A stretch of 49,305 bases of DNA, taken from the NCBI RefSeq assembly GCF_015475875.1, contig NZ_JADKYM010000024.1:1-49305 (forward strand). Direction: 5' to 3'. Position 1 is the stretch's first letter; each line of letters starts with the position of its first letter. The stretch is from Sphingopyxis solisilvae. GTDB taxonomy: Bacteria > Pseudomonadota > Alphaproteobacteria > Sphingomonadales > Sphingomonadaceae. A model generated the notes under the pieces. The model saw only the letters and a program-made list of their open reading frames with translations, searched no databases and was not told where the DNA came from. The position numbers and the translations under genes were made by a program. Shown here in pieces: positions 11,614 through 19,783 of the stretch.

Positions 11614-12372
11614 ATGAGCGATAAGATTGGCGATTTTGCGGCCCTGCATGTTCCCGGCGACCCGCTGATCCTGGTCAATATCTGGGATGCGGGCAGCGCC
11701 AAGGCGGTCGCCGCGGCGGGCGCCAAGGCGATCGCAACGGGCAGCTTCGGGGTCGCGGGCGCGCAGGGACGCGCCGATGGCGAGGATTTCCCGCTGGAGG
11801 ATGTATTCGAAAATCTGGCGCGCATCCTGGCGGTGACCGATCTGCCGGTCACGATCGACATGGAGTCGGGCTATGGCGCCGATCCGGCCGCGGTCGGCGC
11901 CTCGGTCGCGCGCGCCAAGGATGCGGGGGCGGCGGGGATCAATATGGAGGACCGGCTGCCCGGCCAGACCGCGCTGCTGGCGATCCCCGACGCAGTCGCA
12001 CGCTATCGCGCCGCCGCCGACACGGGCATCTTCGTCAACGCGCGCTGCGACACCTTCCGCGGCGCCGATGTCGCGCAGGACGGCGATGCGCTGGTCGCCG
12101 CGACACTCGAACGCGCGCGCGCCTATGCCGATGCGGGAGCCGGGTCGCTGTTCGTCCCCTTCCTGCTCGACCCGAAATGCATCGGCGCAATCTGCGACGC
12201 CTCGCCGCTGCCGGTGAACATCCTGCGCGGCAAGGGTGGCCCGACGCACCAGGAACTCGCTGCGCTGGGCGTCGCGCGGATCAGTCACGGGCACCAGCCA
12301 TGGGCCGCCGCAATGGCGTGGCTGACCGGTCAGGCGGCGCAGGTGCTGGGCGGCGTCGAACCCGATTATTGA
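11614..12372 (+). CDS. isocitrate lyase/PEP mutase family protein
   Basis: A 252-residue TIM-barrel protein of the PEP mutase branch. Landmarks are NIWDAGSAK (22-30), ATGSFGVAGAQG (41-52), the metal-binding IDMESGYG (81-88) and INMEDR (near 112). It lacks the KKCGH loop of true isocitrate lyase, so it is more likely a C-C or C-P lyase of the 2-methylisocitrate/oxaloacetate-hydrolase-like group. Substrate unknown. The start at 11614 is preferred over ATG 11608 because AAGGGAG then lies at normal spacing. It ends 6 bp from the convergent next gene, and no terminator is seen between. Confidence 0.88.
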   Translation: MSDKIGDFAALHVPGDPLILVNIWDAGSAKAVAAAGAKAIATGSFGVAGAQGRADGEDFPLEDVFENLARILAVTDLPVTIDMESGYGADPAAVGASVARAKDAGAAGINMEDRLPGQTALLAIPDAVARYRAAADTGIFVNARCDTFRGADVAQDGDALVAATLERARAYADAGAGSLFVPFLLDPKCIGAICDASPLPVNILRGKGGPTHQELAALGVARISHGHQPWAAAMAWLTGQAAQVLGGVEPDY

Positions 12373-12378
12373 CGGGAG

Positions 12379-13926
12379 TCAGTCGTCGTCCGTCGCTGCG
12401 GTGGTGGAGCTGGCTTTGCCCCTGGCTCCGGCCCGCCGGTCGCGCATCGCTTCGAGCTGTTTGAGCATGGCTTCGCCCTGACCATTGTCGTGCGGATCGA
12501 AAGCCACCGTTTTGGCCAGGCGGATGGCCGGATCGAATTCGCCTTGGTTGGCCAATGCAAAGGCATAGGCGACACGTATCTGGACATTCTCGGGGGTCAG
12601 GACGAACGCGCGCTCCAGCGCCTTGATCGCCATCTCAGACGGTCGTTTCCCTTCGTCCAGAAAACTCTCGAAATAGGCGTAGAGCGGCACGGCGTCGTTT
12701 GGATCGGTGCGGTTGGCGAGCTGAATCGGCCGCCGCGCGTCCCGCCACGCCGCCGGATCGGTCTCGCCGCGATCGCGCAGCTCGTAGAGTTTCAACCGGC
12801 CGAGCAGCACATTGGCGCGAACATGGTCCGGTTTGGCGGCGAGCGCCTTGTCGAGCGCCGCACGAACTGCTGACAGGTCGCGTGCGTCGTTTTCGATGGC
12901 CCATTCGGCGGCGGCCAGCTCGAACTGGATTTCGGGATTTGCCGGCTGCTTCGCGGCCAGAGCGCGGAGCGCGTCCCGCGCTTTCACCATGCGCTCGGCA
13001 TTGCCGGCGGCGTTGATGCGCTCGAGCCGGGCCATGATCGCTGCATCCTCGTCGGCCGCCAGCGGTGTGATCCGGATATCGCCCGCCGCGCGAACCGGGT
13101 CGCGCGTCGTCCGATACGACAGTCGCGATTCGACATAACGGTTCAGATCCTTGTCGAGCATGTCGAGCTCGCCAAACGCCTCGATTGCCGCCTTTCGGGG
13201 ATCCCCGCCAGCGTTGATCGCATTGATATAGGTGCCGATCTGGTTGGTCCGTGCCGGGCTGTGGAACAGCATATGCGTCAGCAGCCAGGATCGTCCGTAA
13301 TAGGTATCGGTCTGTCCCAGATTGCGCATCGCGCTCGGCGGTTCGAACAGGACGCGCTCGGCGGGCATCTTGGGCAGCATCAGCAGGCCATAGGCCCGGC
13401 GATAGACTGGTTGGCCGATGAGCCCGCGACCATCCTTGTCGAAATCGACCGTCGAATAATATTCGGCAAACCCCTCGATGAACCAGCCGGGAAAGGCCGC
13501 GCGCAGGTGCCGCTTCATGAAATGATGGCTATACTCGTGAAACAGCATCTGCTGCGCCGCGGAGGTTCCACGCGCTTGGGCGTCCTTTTGGCGATGCGAC
13601 ATGGCAAAGGCGCCGTCGCTGTCGACGCGGTACCAGCCGACGATCGGGCTGCTGCGCGAACCCGTGGCAAGGCCTGCAACATCGTTGCCCGACGGAAGCA
13701 GATAGATGGGAAGGCGGCTTTCCTCGCCTTCGTCCGCGACATTGAACACCAGACGCAGTGTATTGTCGAAGCGCTGGAGATTGGCGGCAAACTCGTGAAG
13801 CTGCTTCTCGTTACTCTCGCTATAAATGATAAAGCTTTCGGTATCGGCGCGCAGCCATTTGGCATGCGCCGGCGCGGCGACCACCGCCCACATCGCCAGG
13901 AACGATATCAATCCGATTCTGCGCAT
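12379..13926 (-). CDS. exported TPR protein with gluzincin-type zinc site
   Basis: A 515-residue protein with a signal peptide (1-22, ending APAHA). The N-terminal half looks like a peptidase MA-type domain: HEYSH at 130-134 followed by EGFAEYY at 151-157, which together would supply two His and a Glu for zinc. The C-terminal half (~300-490) is alpha-helical with TPR-like repeats such as ALDKALAAKPDHVRANVLLG and ALERAFVLTPENVQIRVAYA. Probably a periplasmic metallopeptidase or peptidase-derived scaffold; activity is inferred. The ATG at 13926 is chosen over the 14-codon extension because GGGGAG lies 8 nt upstream. Confidence 0.82.
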   Translation of the reverse strand: MRRIGLISFLAMWAVVAAPAHAKWLRADTESFIIYSESNEKQLHEFAANLQRFDNTLRLVFNVADEGEESRLPIYLLPSGNDVAGLATGSRSSPIVGWYRVDSDGAFAMSHRQKDAQARGTSAAQQMLFHEYSHHFMKRHLRAAFPGWFIEGFAEYYSTVDFDKDGRGLIGQPVYRRAYGLLMLPKMPAERVLFEPPSAMRNLGQTDTYYGRSWLLTHMLFHSPARTNQIGTYINAINAGGDPRKAAIEAFGELDMLDKDLNRYVESRLSYRTTRDPVRAAGDIRITPLAADEDAAIMARLERINAAGNAERMVKARDALRALAAKQPANPEIQFELAAAEWAIENDARDLSAVRAALDKALAAKPDHVRANVLLGRLKLYELRDRGETDPAAWRDARRPIQLANRTDPNDAVPLYAYFESFLDEGKRPSEMAIKALERAFVLTPENVQIRVAYAFALANQGEFDPAIRLAKTVAFDPHDNGQGEAMLKQLEAMRDRRAGARGKASSTTAATDDD

Positions 13927-13998
13927 GCCGCTGCTCCCCCGACTGGCATTTCGTGGCGTTGTTGCCAAGGCGGCTGCCGCCTGTAAAGCCTTGTGCGG

Positions 13999-16167
13999 TC
14001 AGACGAAACTATAGGGATCGATGTCGATCGCCAGCCGCGCCTTGGTCGGCCAGTCGATGCTGCCGACCCAGTCGCGGATGGTGCCTTGCAGGTCGAAGCT
14101 GCGCGGCGCGTGGAGGAGCAAGCGGAAGCGGTGACGACCGCGCAGCATTGCGAGCGGGGCGGGGGCGGGGCCATAGATGGCCAGTCCTTCGGCAACCGGC
14201 GCCTTCGCGCCCAGCCGCTGCGCCACGCCGCGCGCAACCTCGATATCCTCCGACGAAATGACCAGCGCGGCGAATCTGCCATAGGGCGGCGCGCCCGCGT
14301 GCTTTCGCGCCGCGGCCTCGGCGGCGTAGAAGCCGTCGCGGTCGCCCGCGACCAGCGCCGCCATGACGGGGGCATCGGGGACGCGTGTCTGGATCAGCAC
14401 CTCGCCGGGCTTCACTCCGCGACCCGCGCGCCCCGCGACCTGCGCAATCTGCTGAAAGGTGCGCTCGGACGCGCGCAGATCGCCGCCGTCGAGGCCCAAG
14501 TCGGCGTCGACCACCCCGACGAGGGTGAGGTTGGGGAAATGATAGCCCTTGGTCACCAGCTGCGTGCCGATGATGATGTCGACCAGCCCGCCCTCGACAT
14601 TGTCGACGAACTCGGCGGCCTTGGCGGGCGACCACAGCGTGTCGCTGGTAACGATGGCGGTGCGCGCTTCGGGAAAGCGCAGCGCGACTTCGTCGGCGAC
14701 GCGCTCGACGCCGGGGCCGCAGGCGACAAGGCTGTCCTCGTCTTCGCACTCGGGGCAGAGGCGCGGCGGCGGCATCACATGGCCGCAATGGTGGCAGGCG
14801 AGGCGGTGGACCAGCCGGTGCTCGACCATCCACGCGGTGCAGTTCGGGCACTGGATACGGTGGCCGCAGGTGCGGCAGAGGGTCAGCGGCGCGAAGCCGC
14901 GGCGGTTGAGGAACAGCAGGCTCTGCTCGCCCTTCGCCAAACGGTCGGCGAGCGCATCGACGAGCGGCGGGGCGAGCCAGCGGCCGCGATCGGGCGGGTC
15001 GGCGCGCATGTCGATTGCGGCAAGATCGGGCAGCGTCGCGCCGCCGAAGCGCGCGGGCAGGACGATGTGGCGATAGCGCCCCGCCTCGACCATCGCGAGG
15101 CTTTCGAGCGCCGGGGTTGCGCTGGCGAGGACGACCGGCAGCCCCTCGAAATGCCCGCGCATCACCGCAACGTCGCGCGCGTGATAATGGACGCCATCCT
15201 CCTGCTTGAAACTCGTTTCATGCGCCTCGTCGACGACGATGACGCCGAGGTTTGCGTAAGGGAGGAACAAAGCCGAGCGCGCCCCGACGACGATCTTCGC
15301 CTCGCCCGCGGCAATCGCGTGCCAGGCGCGGCGGCGTTCGGCCTGGCGCAGGCCCGAGTGCCACGCAACCGGCTCGCAGCCGAAGCGCGCCGCGAACCGC
15401 GTCAGCATCGGTTCGGTGAGCGCGATTTCGGGGAGCAGCACGAGCGCCTGTTTGCCCGCGTCGATCGCGGCGGCGATCGCCTCCATATAGACTTCGGTCT
15501 TGCCCGATCCGGTGACGCCGTCGAGCAGCAGCGTCTCGAATTTTTCGGCGGCGACCGCGGCGGTCAACTGCGCGGCTGCGGTGGCCTGTTCGTCCGACAG
15601 GTCGGGCGGTGCAAAGGCGGGGTCGGGCGCGGGGTATGGCTGGTCGGCCGACACGGTGACGGCTTCGAGCGCGCCCGTGTTCACGAGACCGCGGATCACC
15701 GCCTCGCTCACCTCGGCGAGCGCCGCAAGTTCGCGCACCGTTCCCTGCCGGTCACCGATCGTATCGAGCGCGACGGTGCGTTGCGGGGTCATCCGCGCGG
15801 GCAATTCACCGGTGGCGCGATATTCGACGATCGGGCGCCGGGCATCGGCAAAGGCGACTCCGGGCAGCACCATCCGCAGCACCGACCCCGGCGGCGCGAG
15901 ATAATAGTCGCTCGTCCACTCGACCAGACGGCGCAGCGGCGCCGCGATCGGCGGGACGGCGACGACTTCGTACAGATTGCGCAGGCGGTTGTCGCCGACC
16001 GCCTCGGGCGCGCCAAAACTCGCATCCTCCCACACCACCCCGCCCATCCGCCGCGGGCCGAGCGGTGCGATGACGACGCTGCCGAGCGGCGCTTCGCTGC
16101 CCTGCGGCACCCGATAGTCGAGCGGGCCGAGGGCGGCGGTGAGGAGAAGGACGCGGGCGCGGGTCAT
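13999..16167 (-). CDS. priA: primosomal protein N' (replication restart helicase PriA)
   Basis: PriA restarts stalled replication forks by binding branched DNA and loading the primosome. The 722-residue product has an N-terminal DNA-binding domain (VPQGSEAPLGSVVIAPLGPRR region), Walker A GVTGSGKTEVY, the DEAH box VDEAHETS, and eight zinc-binding cysteines in four CxxC pairs (LCRTCGH, QCPNCTA, ACHHCGH, LCPECED). Helicase motifs VGARSALF and GTQLVTKGYHFPNL are intact. The ATG at 16167 starts MTRARVLLLT; the 49-codon upstream extension runs into a repeat and is rejected. Confidence 0.97.
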   Translation of the reverse strand: MTRARVLLLTAALGPLDYRVPQGSEAPLGSVVIAPLGPRRMGGVVWEDASFGAPEAVGDNRLRNLYEVVAVPPIAAPLRRLVEWTSDYYLAPPGSVLRMVLPGVAFADARRPIVEYRATGELPARMTPQRTVALDTIGDRQGTVRELAALAEVSEAVIRGLVNTGALEAVTVSADQPYPAPDPAFAPPDLSDEQATAAAQLTAAVAAEKFETLLLDGVTGSGKTEVYMEAIAAAIDAGKQALVLLPEIALTEPMLTRFAARFGCEPVAWHSGLRQAERRRAWHAIAAGEAKIVVGARSALFLPYANLGVIVVDEAHETSFKQEDGVHYHARDVAVMRGHFEGLPVVLASATPALESLAMVEAGRYRHIVLPARFGGATLPDLAAIDMRADPPDRGRWLAPPLVDALADRLAKGEQSLLFLNRRGFAPLTLCRTCGHRIQCPNCTAWMVEHRLVHRLACHHCGHVMPPPRLCPECEDEDSLVACGPGVERVADEVALRFPEARTAIVTSDTLWSPAKAAEFVDNVEGGLVDIIIGTQLVTKGYHFPNLTLVGVVDADLGLDGGDLRASERTFQQIAQVAGRAGRGVKPGEVLIQTRVPDAPVMAALVAGDRDGFYAAEAAARKHAGAPPYGRFAALVISSEDIEVARGVAQRLGAKAPVAEGLAIYGPAPAPLAMLRGRHRFRLLLHAPRSFDLQGTIRDWVGSIDWPTKARLAIDIDPYSFV

Positions 16168-16230
16168 GGATGAGGCAGGATATAGGCGCGTGGGTACAAT
16201 AGGAAAGCGCGGAGAGGTAGCGGACGCTTC

Positions 16231-16358
16231 TTCTCCCCTCCCGCTTGCGGGAGGGGTCGGGGGTGGGCGACGACAGGGAGGCCAAGTACCCACCCCGCTG
16301 CAACTAGCCAGCAAGCTGGCAAGTTTCGCTGCCCCTCCCGCAGGCGGGAGGGGAGGGT
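16231..16358. repeat. palindromic intergenic element, family B copy 1
   Basis: The element begins and ends with G/C hairpins (CCCCTCCCGC..GCGGGAGGGG and CCCTCCCGCAGGCGGGAGGG) and carries a core CAACTAGCCAGCAAGCTGG-CAAGTTTCGC (16301-16329). A closely related core occurs at 22233-22260. It fills the priA-PepSY gap and, since the outer ends can pair, may act as a transcription end for the leftward TonB/PepSY genes or as a promoterless spacer before priA. Confidence 0.75.
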
Positions 16359-16363
16359 CTCAC

Positions 16364-17452
16364 TCAGGCCTTGGCCAACGCCGCCCTCTTCACCACCCGC
16401 CGCGCCACCTTCGGTCGGCGAAACCAGAAGGTCCACACCGTCAGGCTCCCCAGCAGCGCAAGCGCCAGCCCCGATGCCGTCATCAGCAGGCGATAGGGCA
16501 GCCCGCCGACCTTTGCCGCATGCAGCGGATAAGCCATGTTGAACGCCTGCGCTCCCGCGGGCATCGCCAGCGCGTCGCGCGCGCCCAGAAGCTTGCCCGT
16601 CGCGGCATCAAACCACAGGGTCGAACGCCCGTTGGGCAGCCACTCGCCGGGCTGTTTCATCCGCAGACTGATCGGGTCACCCGGCTTGCGCGGCTTGCTC
16701 AGGATACGGAACTCGGCATCGGGAAACCGCGCGCGGGCGGTGGTCAGCATCGCGGTCCAGTCGGGATTGGCGGCCAGTGGCCCGCCCTTGTATTTCGGCG
16801 GCTCCAGCGCCTTGGCGGTCTCGGCGACCGGGCCGAAGGGCGCGACGATGATCGCGGCGAAGGGGCGAAAGATCATCATCGTCCCGGTCACAACCGATAG
16901 CAGCAGCAGCGGCGCGACGACGATGCCCAGGTCGCGGTGCTGGGTGACGATCGCCGGACGGCTCATCCGCTTCGGCCACAGCCGCAGCTTGAAGGTCTTG
17001 CGCGTCCGCCACCACAGGATGACGCCCGAGATGACGAAAAACAGGCCAGCGAGGCCTGCTACCCCGATCACCCATTCGCCCGCGTCGCCGGTGAACAGAT
17101 GGTGGTGGAAATCGAACAGCCAGATTTCGGGGCGCTCCCACTGGCTCGCCCAGCGCGCGACAACCTCGCCCGACTGGCTGGCATAGAGCCCCGCACCCTC
17201 ATCGAACCGCATCTGATGGAGGCCGAGGCGCTGGCTGGCATAGATGATCCCCTGCGGATCGCCGGGCATCGCCATCAGTTTTTCGGTTGCTGCTGCGACG
17301 GTCGCAAGATCGGTGATCTGGGTATCGCCCGCGTGCGGCAGGCCGATCCACTCCTCCTTATGGACGAGGACCGCGCCCGACAGGCCGAGCAGCGCAAGCA
17401 CGAGGCCGATCAGCCCCCCCGTCCATCGGTGCAGCGTGTCGAGCAGCTTCAT
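16364..17452 (-). CDS. PepSY-associated membrane protein, siderophore/iron-reductase-like
   Basis: A 362-residue inner-membrane protein with about four helices: ~10-32 (LHRWTGGLIGLVLALLGLSG), one near 145, one near 195 and one near 325-350. It has the PepSY-TM pattern HRW-T-G and LFDFHHHLFTGDAG-type His clusters. Proteins of this family often lie beside TonB receptors and help reduce or release iron from siderophores in the periplasm. GTG at 17455 and ATG at 17452 are adjacent; ATG is chosen. The receptor's TAG stop directly abuts this start, so the two are co-transcribed. Confidence 0.85.
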   Translation of the reverse strand: MKLLDTLHRWTGGLIGLVLALLGLSGAVLVHKEEWIGLPHAGDTQITDLATVAAATEKLMAMPGDPQGIIYASQRLGLHQMRFDEGAGLYASQSGEVVARWASQWERPEIWLFDFHHHLFTGDAGEWVIGVAGLAGLFFVISGVILWWRTRKTFKLRLWPKRMSRPAIVTQHRDLGIVVAPLLLLSVVTGTMMIFRPFAAIIVAPFGPVAETAKALEPPKYKGGPLAANPDWTAMLTTARARFPDAEFRILSKPRKPGDPISLRMKQPGEWLPNGRSTLWFDAATGKLLGARDALAMPAGAQAFNMAYPLHAAKVGGLPYRLLMTASGLALALLGSLTVWTFWFRRPKVARRVVKRAALAKA

Positions 17453-17455
17453 CAC

Positions 17456-19666
17456 CTAAAACCGGTAGTCCCAGCCCAGCGTGAAGGTCCGCCCGCGCCC
17501 GGCAAAGAATGCCAGATTGTCGGTCGGCAGCCGCGTGTCGCTCGAATAGTCGATGTAGAATTTGTCGAACAGATTCTGCGCCGACAGGCTCAGCCCGCCG
17601 AGGCCGGTCTGGTAACGGATGCTGGCGTCGGTGACATTGTAACCGCCGAAATTGTTGCGTTGGTCGGGCTGCGGCTTGCCGACGTCGGCGTGGAAGGTCC
17701 GGTTCAGAAAAAATTGCGTCTGCACGCGCGCCGACAGCGGTCCCTTGTTGTAGCTGGCGTTGAGGTTGACGCGGTCGGGCGAGATGTTGACGCCGTCGAG
17801 GTCGGTATCGACGATCCCGTCGGGGTTCGCGCTGTCGCTGTCGTACCGCCCATTGAGGTGCGCATAGCCGATACCGATCCTGAGCCCGTCGATCGGCAGC
17901 GCGACGCCCAGATTGATTTCCAGCCCCTCGATCTCGACGCGCTGCCGCTGGACGTCGAAAATGCGGTCGGGACGCGCGATCAGCAGCTGGCCCTTGTCGC
18001 TCGACGACCAGAAATAGGTCGCGCTGGCGTCGAGCGGGCCGCGCTTGACCTCGAACCCGATCTCGCGGTTGTTCGACACCACCGGCGAAATATCCAGATA
18101 GGTGTCGATGTCGACCCCCGGCTGGTTCACCGCGCGCGTAATGCGGCCGATGTCGGGAACGGTGAAACCTTCGGCATAGCTCGCATAGGCGCGAATACCC
18201 GCCCACGGTTCGATAATGACACCGCCGTTGACGAGCAGGTCGTCGAAGCGTGGCGTGCCGCCGCCGACCGCGACGCCGCCATAGGTCGACGGGCCGCAAT
18301 TGGTCGTGACCGTTGCCGAACAGGCGCGGAAGGTCGTCGACGCCAGGGTGCGATAATCGTCGATCTGGATCCGGACATTTTCCCAGCGCACCCCGCCCGC
18401 CAGCCGCACCAGGCCGTCGAACAGTTTCAAATTGGCCTGGCCGAAAGGGGCGAGGCTGCGAAAATCGCTGGGCGGAACCCAGACGCGACCGGTCGCGATC
18501 AGCGCCTGTTCGGTCTTGTCGAGCAGCGCGTCGAACCCGACGGTCAACGTCAGATCCTCGAACCCGGGCAGCGCGCGTTCATAGCTGAATTTGGCGCCCA
18601 GCTTGCGGCTGCGGTTCTGCGACTGGTCGAACAGCGTGCCGACGGGGGCGATTGCCGGATCCTGAAAGGTCGCGATCGGCGCGACCTCGCCGCCAAAGGT
18701 GTCGCGGCTGCGGTTGAAGAAAATCTGGCTGACGAAATTGCCACCCCAAAGGTCGCTGTCGGTCAGCGACAGCGCTGCCGTCTCGACGCGGTTCGCGGCG
18801 GGAACCCCCGGCGGATTGCCACGCACCGCGCTCGTCGGCACCCCGGTCAGGCGGTTGCCGGGAATCGCGACATAATCGCCGTCGCCCTCCAGCTCGTACC
18901 GGCTCGCGATCAGGTCGATCCGCGCCGACGACGAAAGTTCATAGCCAAGCCGCGCGAACAGCGACAGTGTCCGCGAATCCTGCGTCTCGCCCTGCGTCAG
19001 GTTGAGCCCGATGCGGCGGCCCTGTCCGTCGTAAAAGGCGCCGCGATTTTCCCATGCGGCGCCGACCGTCGCGTCGAAGCGCCCCGCCTTGTACTGGACC
19101 AGCCCCGCAACCTTGCCGCCCAGACCGTCCTTGGTGAAACCATCGTCGGCGGTGCCCTGGATCAGCACGCGGCCGCCGAGACCTTCTTCGGCCGGCGCTC
19201 CCACGGTGACCTGATTGACGATGCCGCCGGTGCCGCCGATGCCTTGCAGCGCGTTCGACCCATAGATCAGCTCGACGCGGTCGATGAAAAAGCCGTCGAT
19301 GGTAAAGCCGTCGCGGCTGCCGTCGCGCATCGGGGTCGATTGCGGAATGCCGTTGATCGCATAGAGCGGCGAACGGCCGCGCAGCGTTTCGCCCGCGCCC
19401 GACAATTTCTGCCGCGTCGGTGAAAAGCTGGGGGTCAGCGTCGCAACGGCATCGGTGACCGACCCCGAAATCGCAATCTGTTGGTCGAGCGCCTGCTTGT
19501 CGATGATGTCGATCGTCAGCGGCAGCGCATTGGGCGGCAGGATGGTGCGCGCCGCGGTGACGACGATCGTCGCGTCAGTGGCTTCGGCGTCATCGGCCGC
19601 CTGCGCGACGGCGGGGGCCGACAGTGCGGTGGAGGCGAGCGCGGCGACGATCAACTTGCGAATCAT
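17456..19666 (-). CDS. TonB-dependent outer-membrane receptor
   Basis: A 736-residue siderophore-type receptor. A signal peptide (~1-24, ending VAQAADD) precedes a TonB-box-like TIVVTAAR, then a plug domain with GETLRGRSP, DGFFIDRVELIYGSNA and GGTGGIVNQVT, and a 22-strand beta-barrel ending in RGRTFTLGWDYRF with the terminal aromatic residue (F) needed for barrel assembly. Ligand is not deducible. With the PepSY protein behind it and a Fur-like palindrome in front, iron-siderophore uptake is the best guess; family members also carry vitamin B12 or plant compounds. Confidence 0.93.
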   Translation of the reverse strand: MIRKLIVAALASTALSAPAVAQAADDAEATDATIVVTAARTILPPNALPLTIDIIDKQALDQQIAISGSVTDAVATLTPSFSPTRQKLSGAGETLRGRSPLYAINGIPQSTPMRDGSRDGFTIDGFFIDRVELIYGSNALQGIGGTGGIVNQVTVGAPAEEGLGGRVLIQGTADDGFTKDGLGGKVAGLVQYKAGRFDATVGAAWENRGAFYDGQGRRIGLNLTQGETQDSRTLSLFARLGYELSSSARIDLIASRYELEGDGDYVAIPGNRLTGVPTSAVRGNPPGVPAANRVETAALSLTDSDLWGGNFVSQIFFNRSRDTFGGEVAPIATFQDPAIAPVGTLFDQSQNRSRKLGAKFSYERALPGFEDLTLTVGFDALLDKTEQALIATGRVWVPPSDFRSLAPFGQANLKLFDGLVRLAGGVRWENVRIQIDDYRTLASTTFRACSATVTTNCGPSTYGGVAVGGGTPRFDDLLVNGGVIIEPWAGIRAYASYAEGFTVPDIGRITRAVNQPGVDIDTYLDISPVVSNNREIGFEVKRGPLDASATYFWSSSDKGQLLIARPDRIFDVQRQRVEIEGLEINLGVALPIDGLRIGIGYAHLNGRYDSDSANPDGIVDTDLDGVNISPDRVNLNASYNKGPLSARVQTQFFLNRTFHADVGKPQPDQRNNFGGYNVTDASIRYQTGLGGLSLSAQNLFDKFYIDYSSDTRLPTDNLAFFAGRGRTFTLGWDYRF

Positions 19667-19693
19667 TCTTAACTCCTGTTTGGAGCGCCGCTA

Positions 19694-19716
19694 ATGCGAG
19701 CGATTTGCATATGCAA
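19694..19716 (-). promoter_or_regulatory. candidate Fur-like operator
   Basis: An imperfect inverted repeat ATGCGAGCG/ATTTGCAT (19694-19710) overlaps a perfect palindrome TTGCATATGCAA (19705-19716), 28-50 bp before the receptor ATG. The TGCAAATnnnTnGCA form resembles Fur sites reported in Alphaproteobacteria. Confidence 0.4.
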
Positions 19717-19783
19717 GAGAAATGGCGGCAGCAGACCGTAAACTTTGCCAACTTCCGCGACAGGGCACCGAAACGGCGCTATC

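Noticed and set aside
14009..14851. Long alternative frame inside priA
   Set aside because: Composition is Arg/Gly-rich and lacks motifs; the priA frame carries helicase and zinc motifs across the same span.
16937..19423. An 828-codon plus-strand frame opposite the TonB receptor
   Set aside because: It is a GC-skew shadow; the minus-strand receptor has a signal peptide, plug and barrel.
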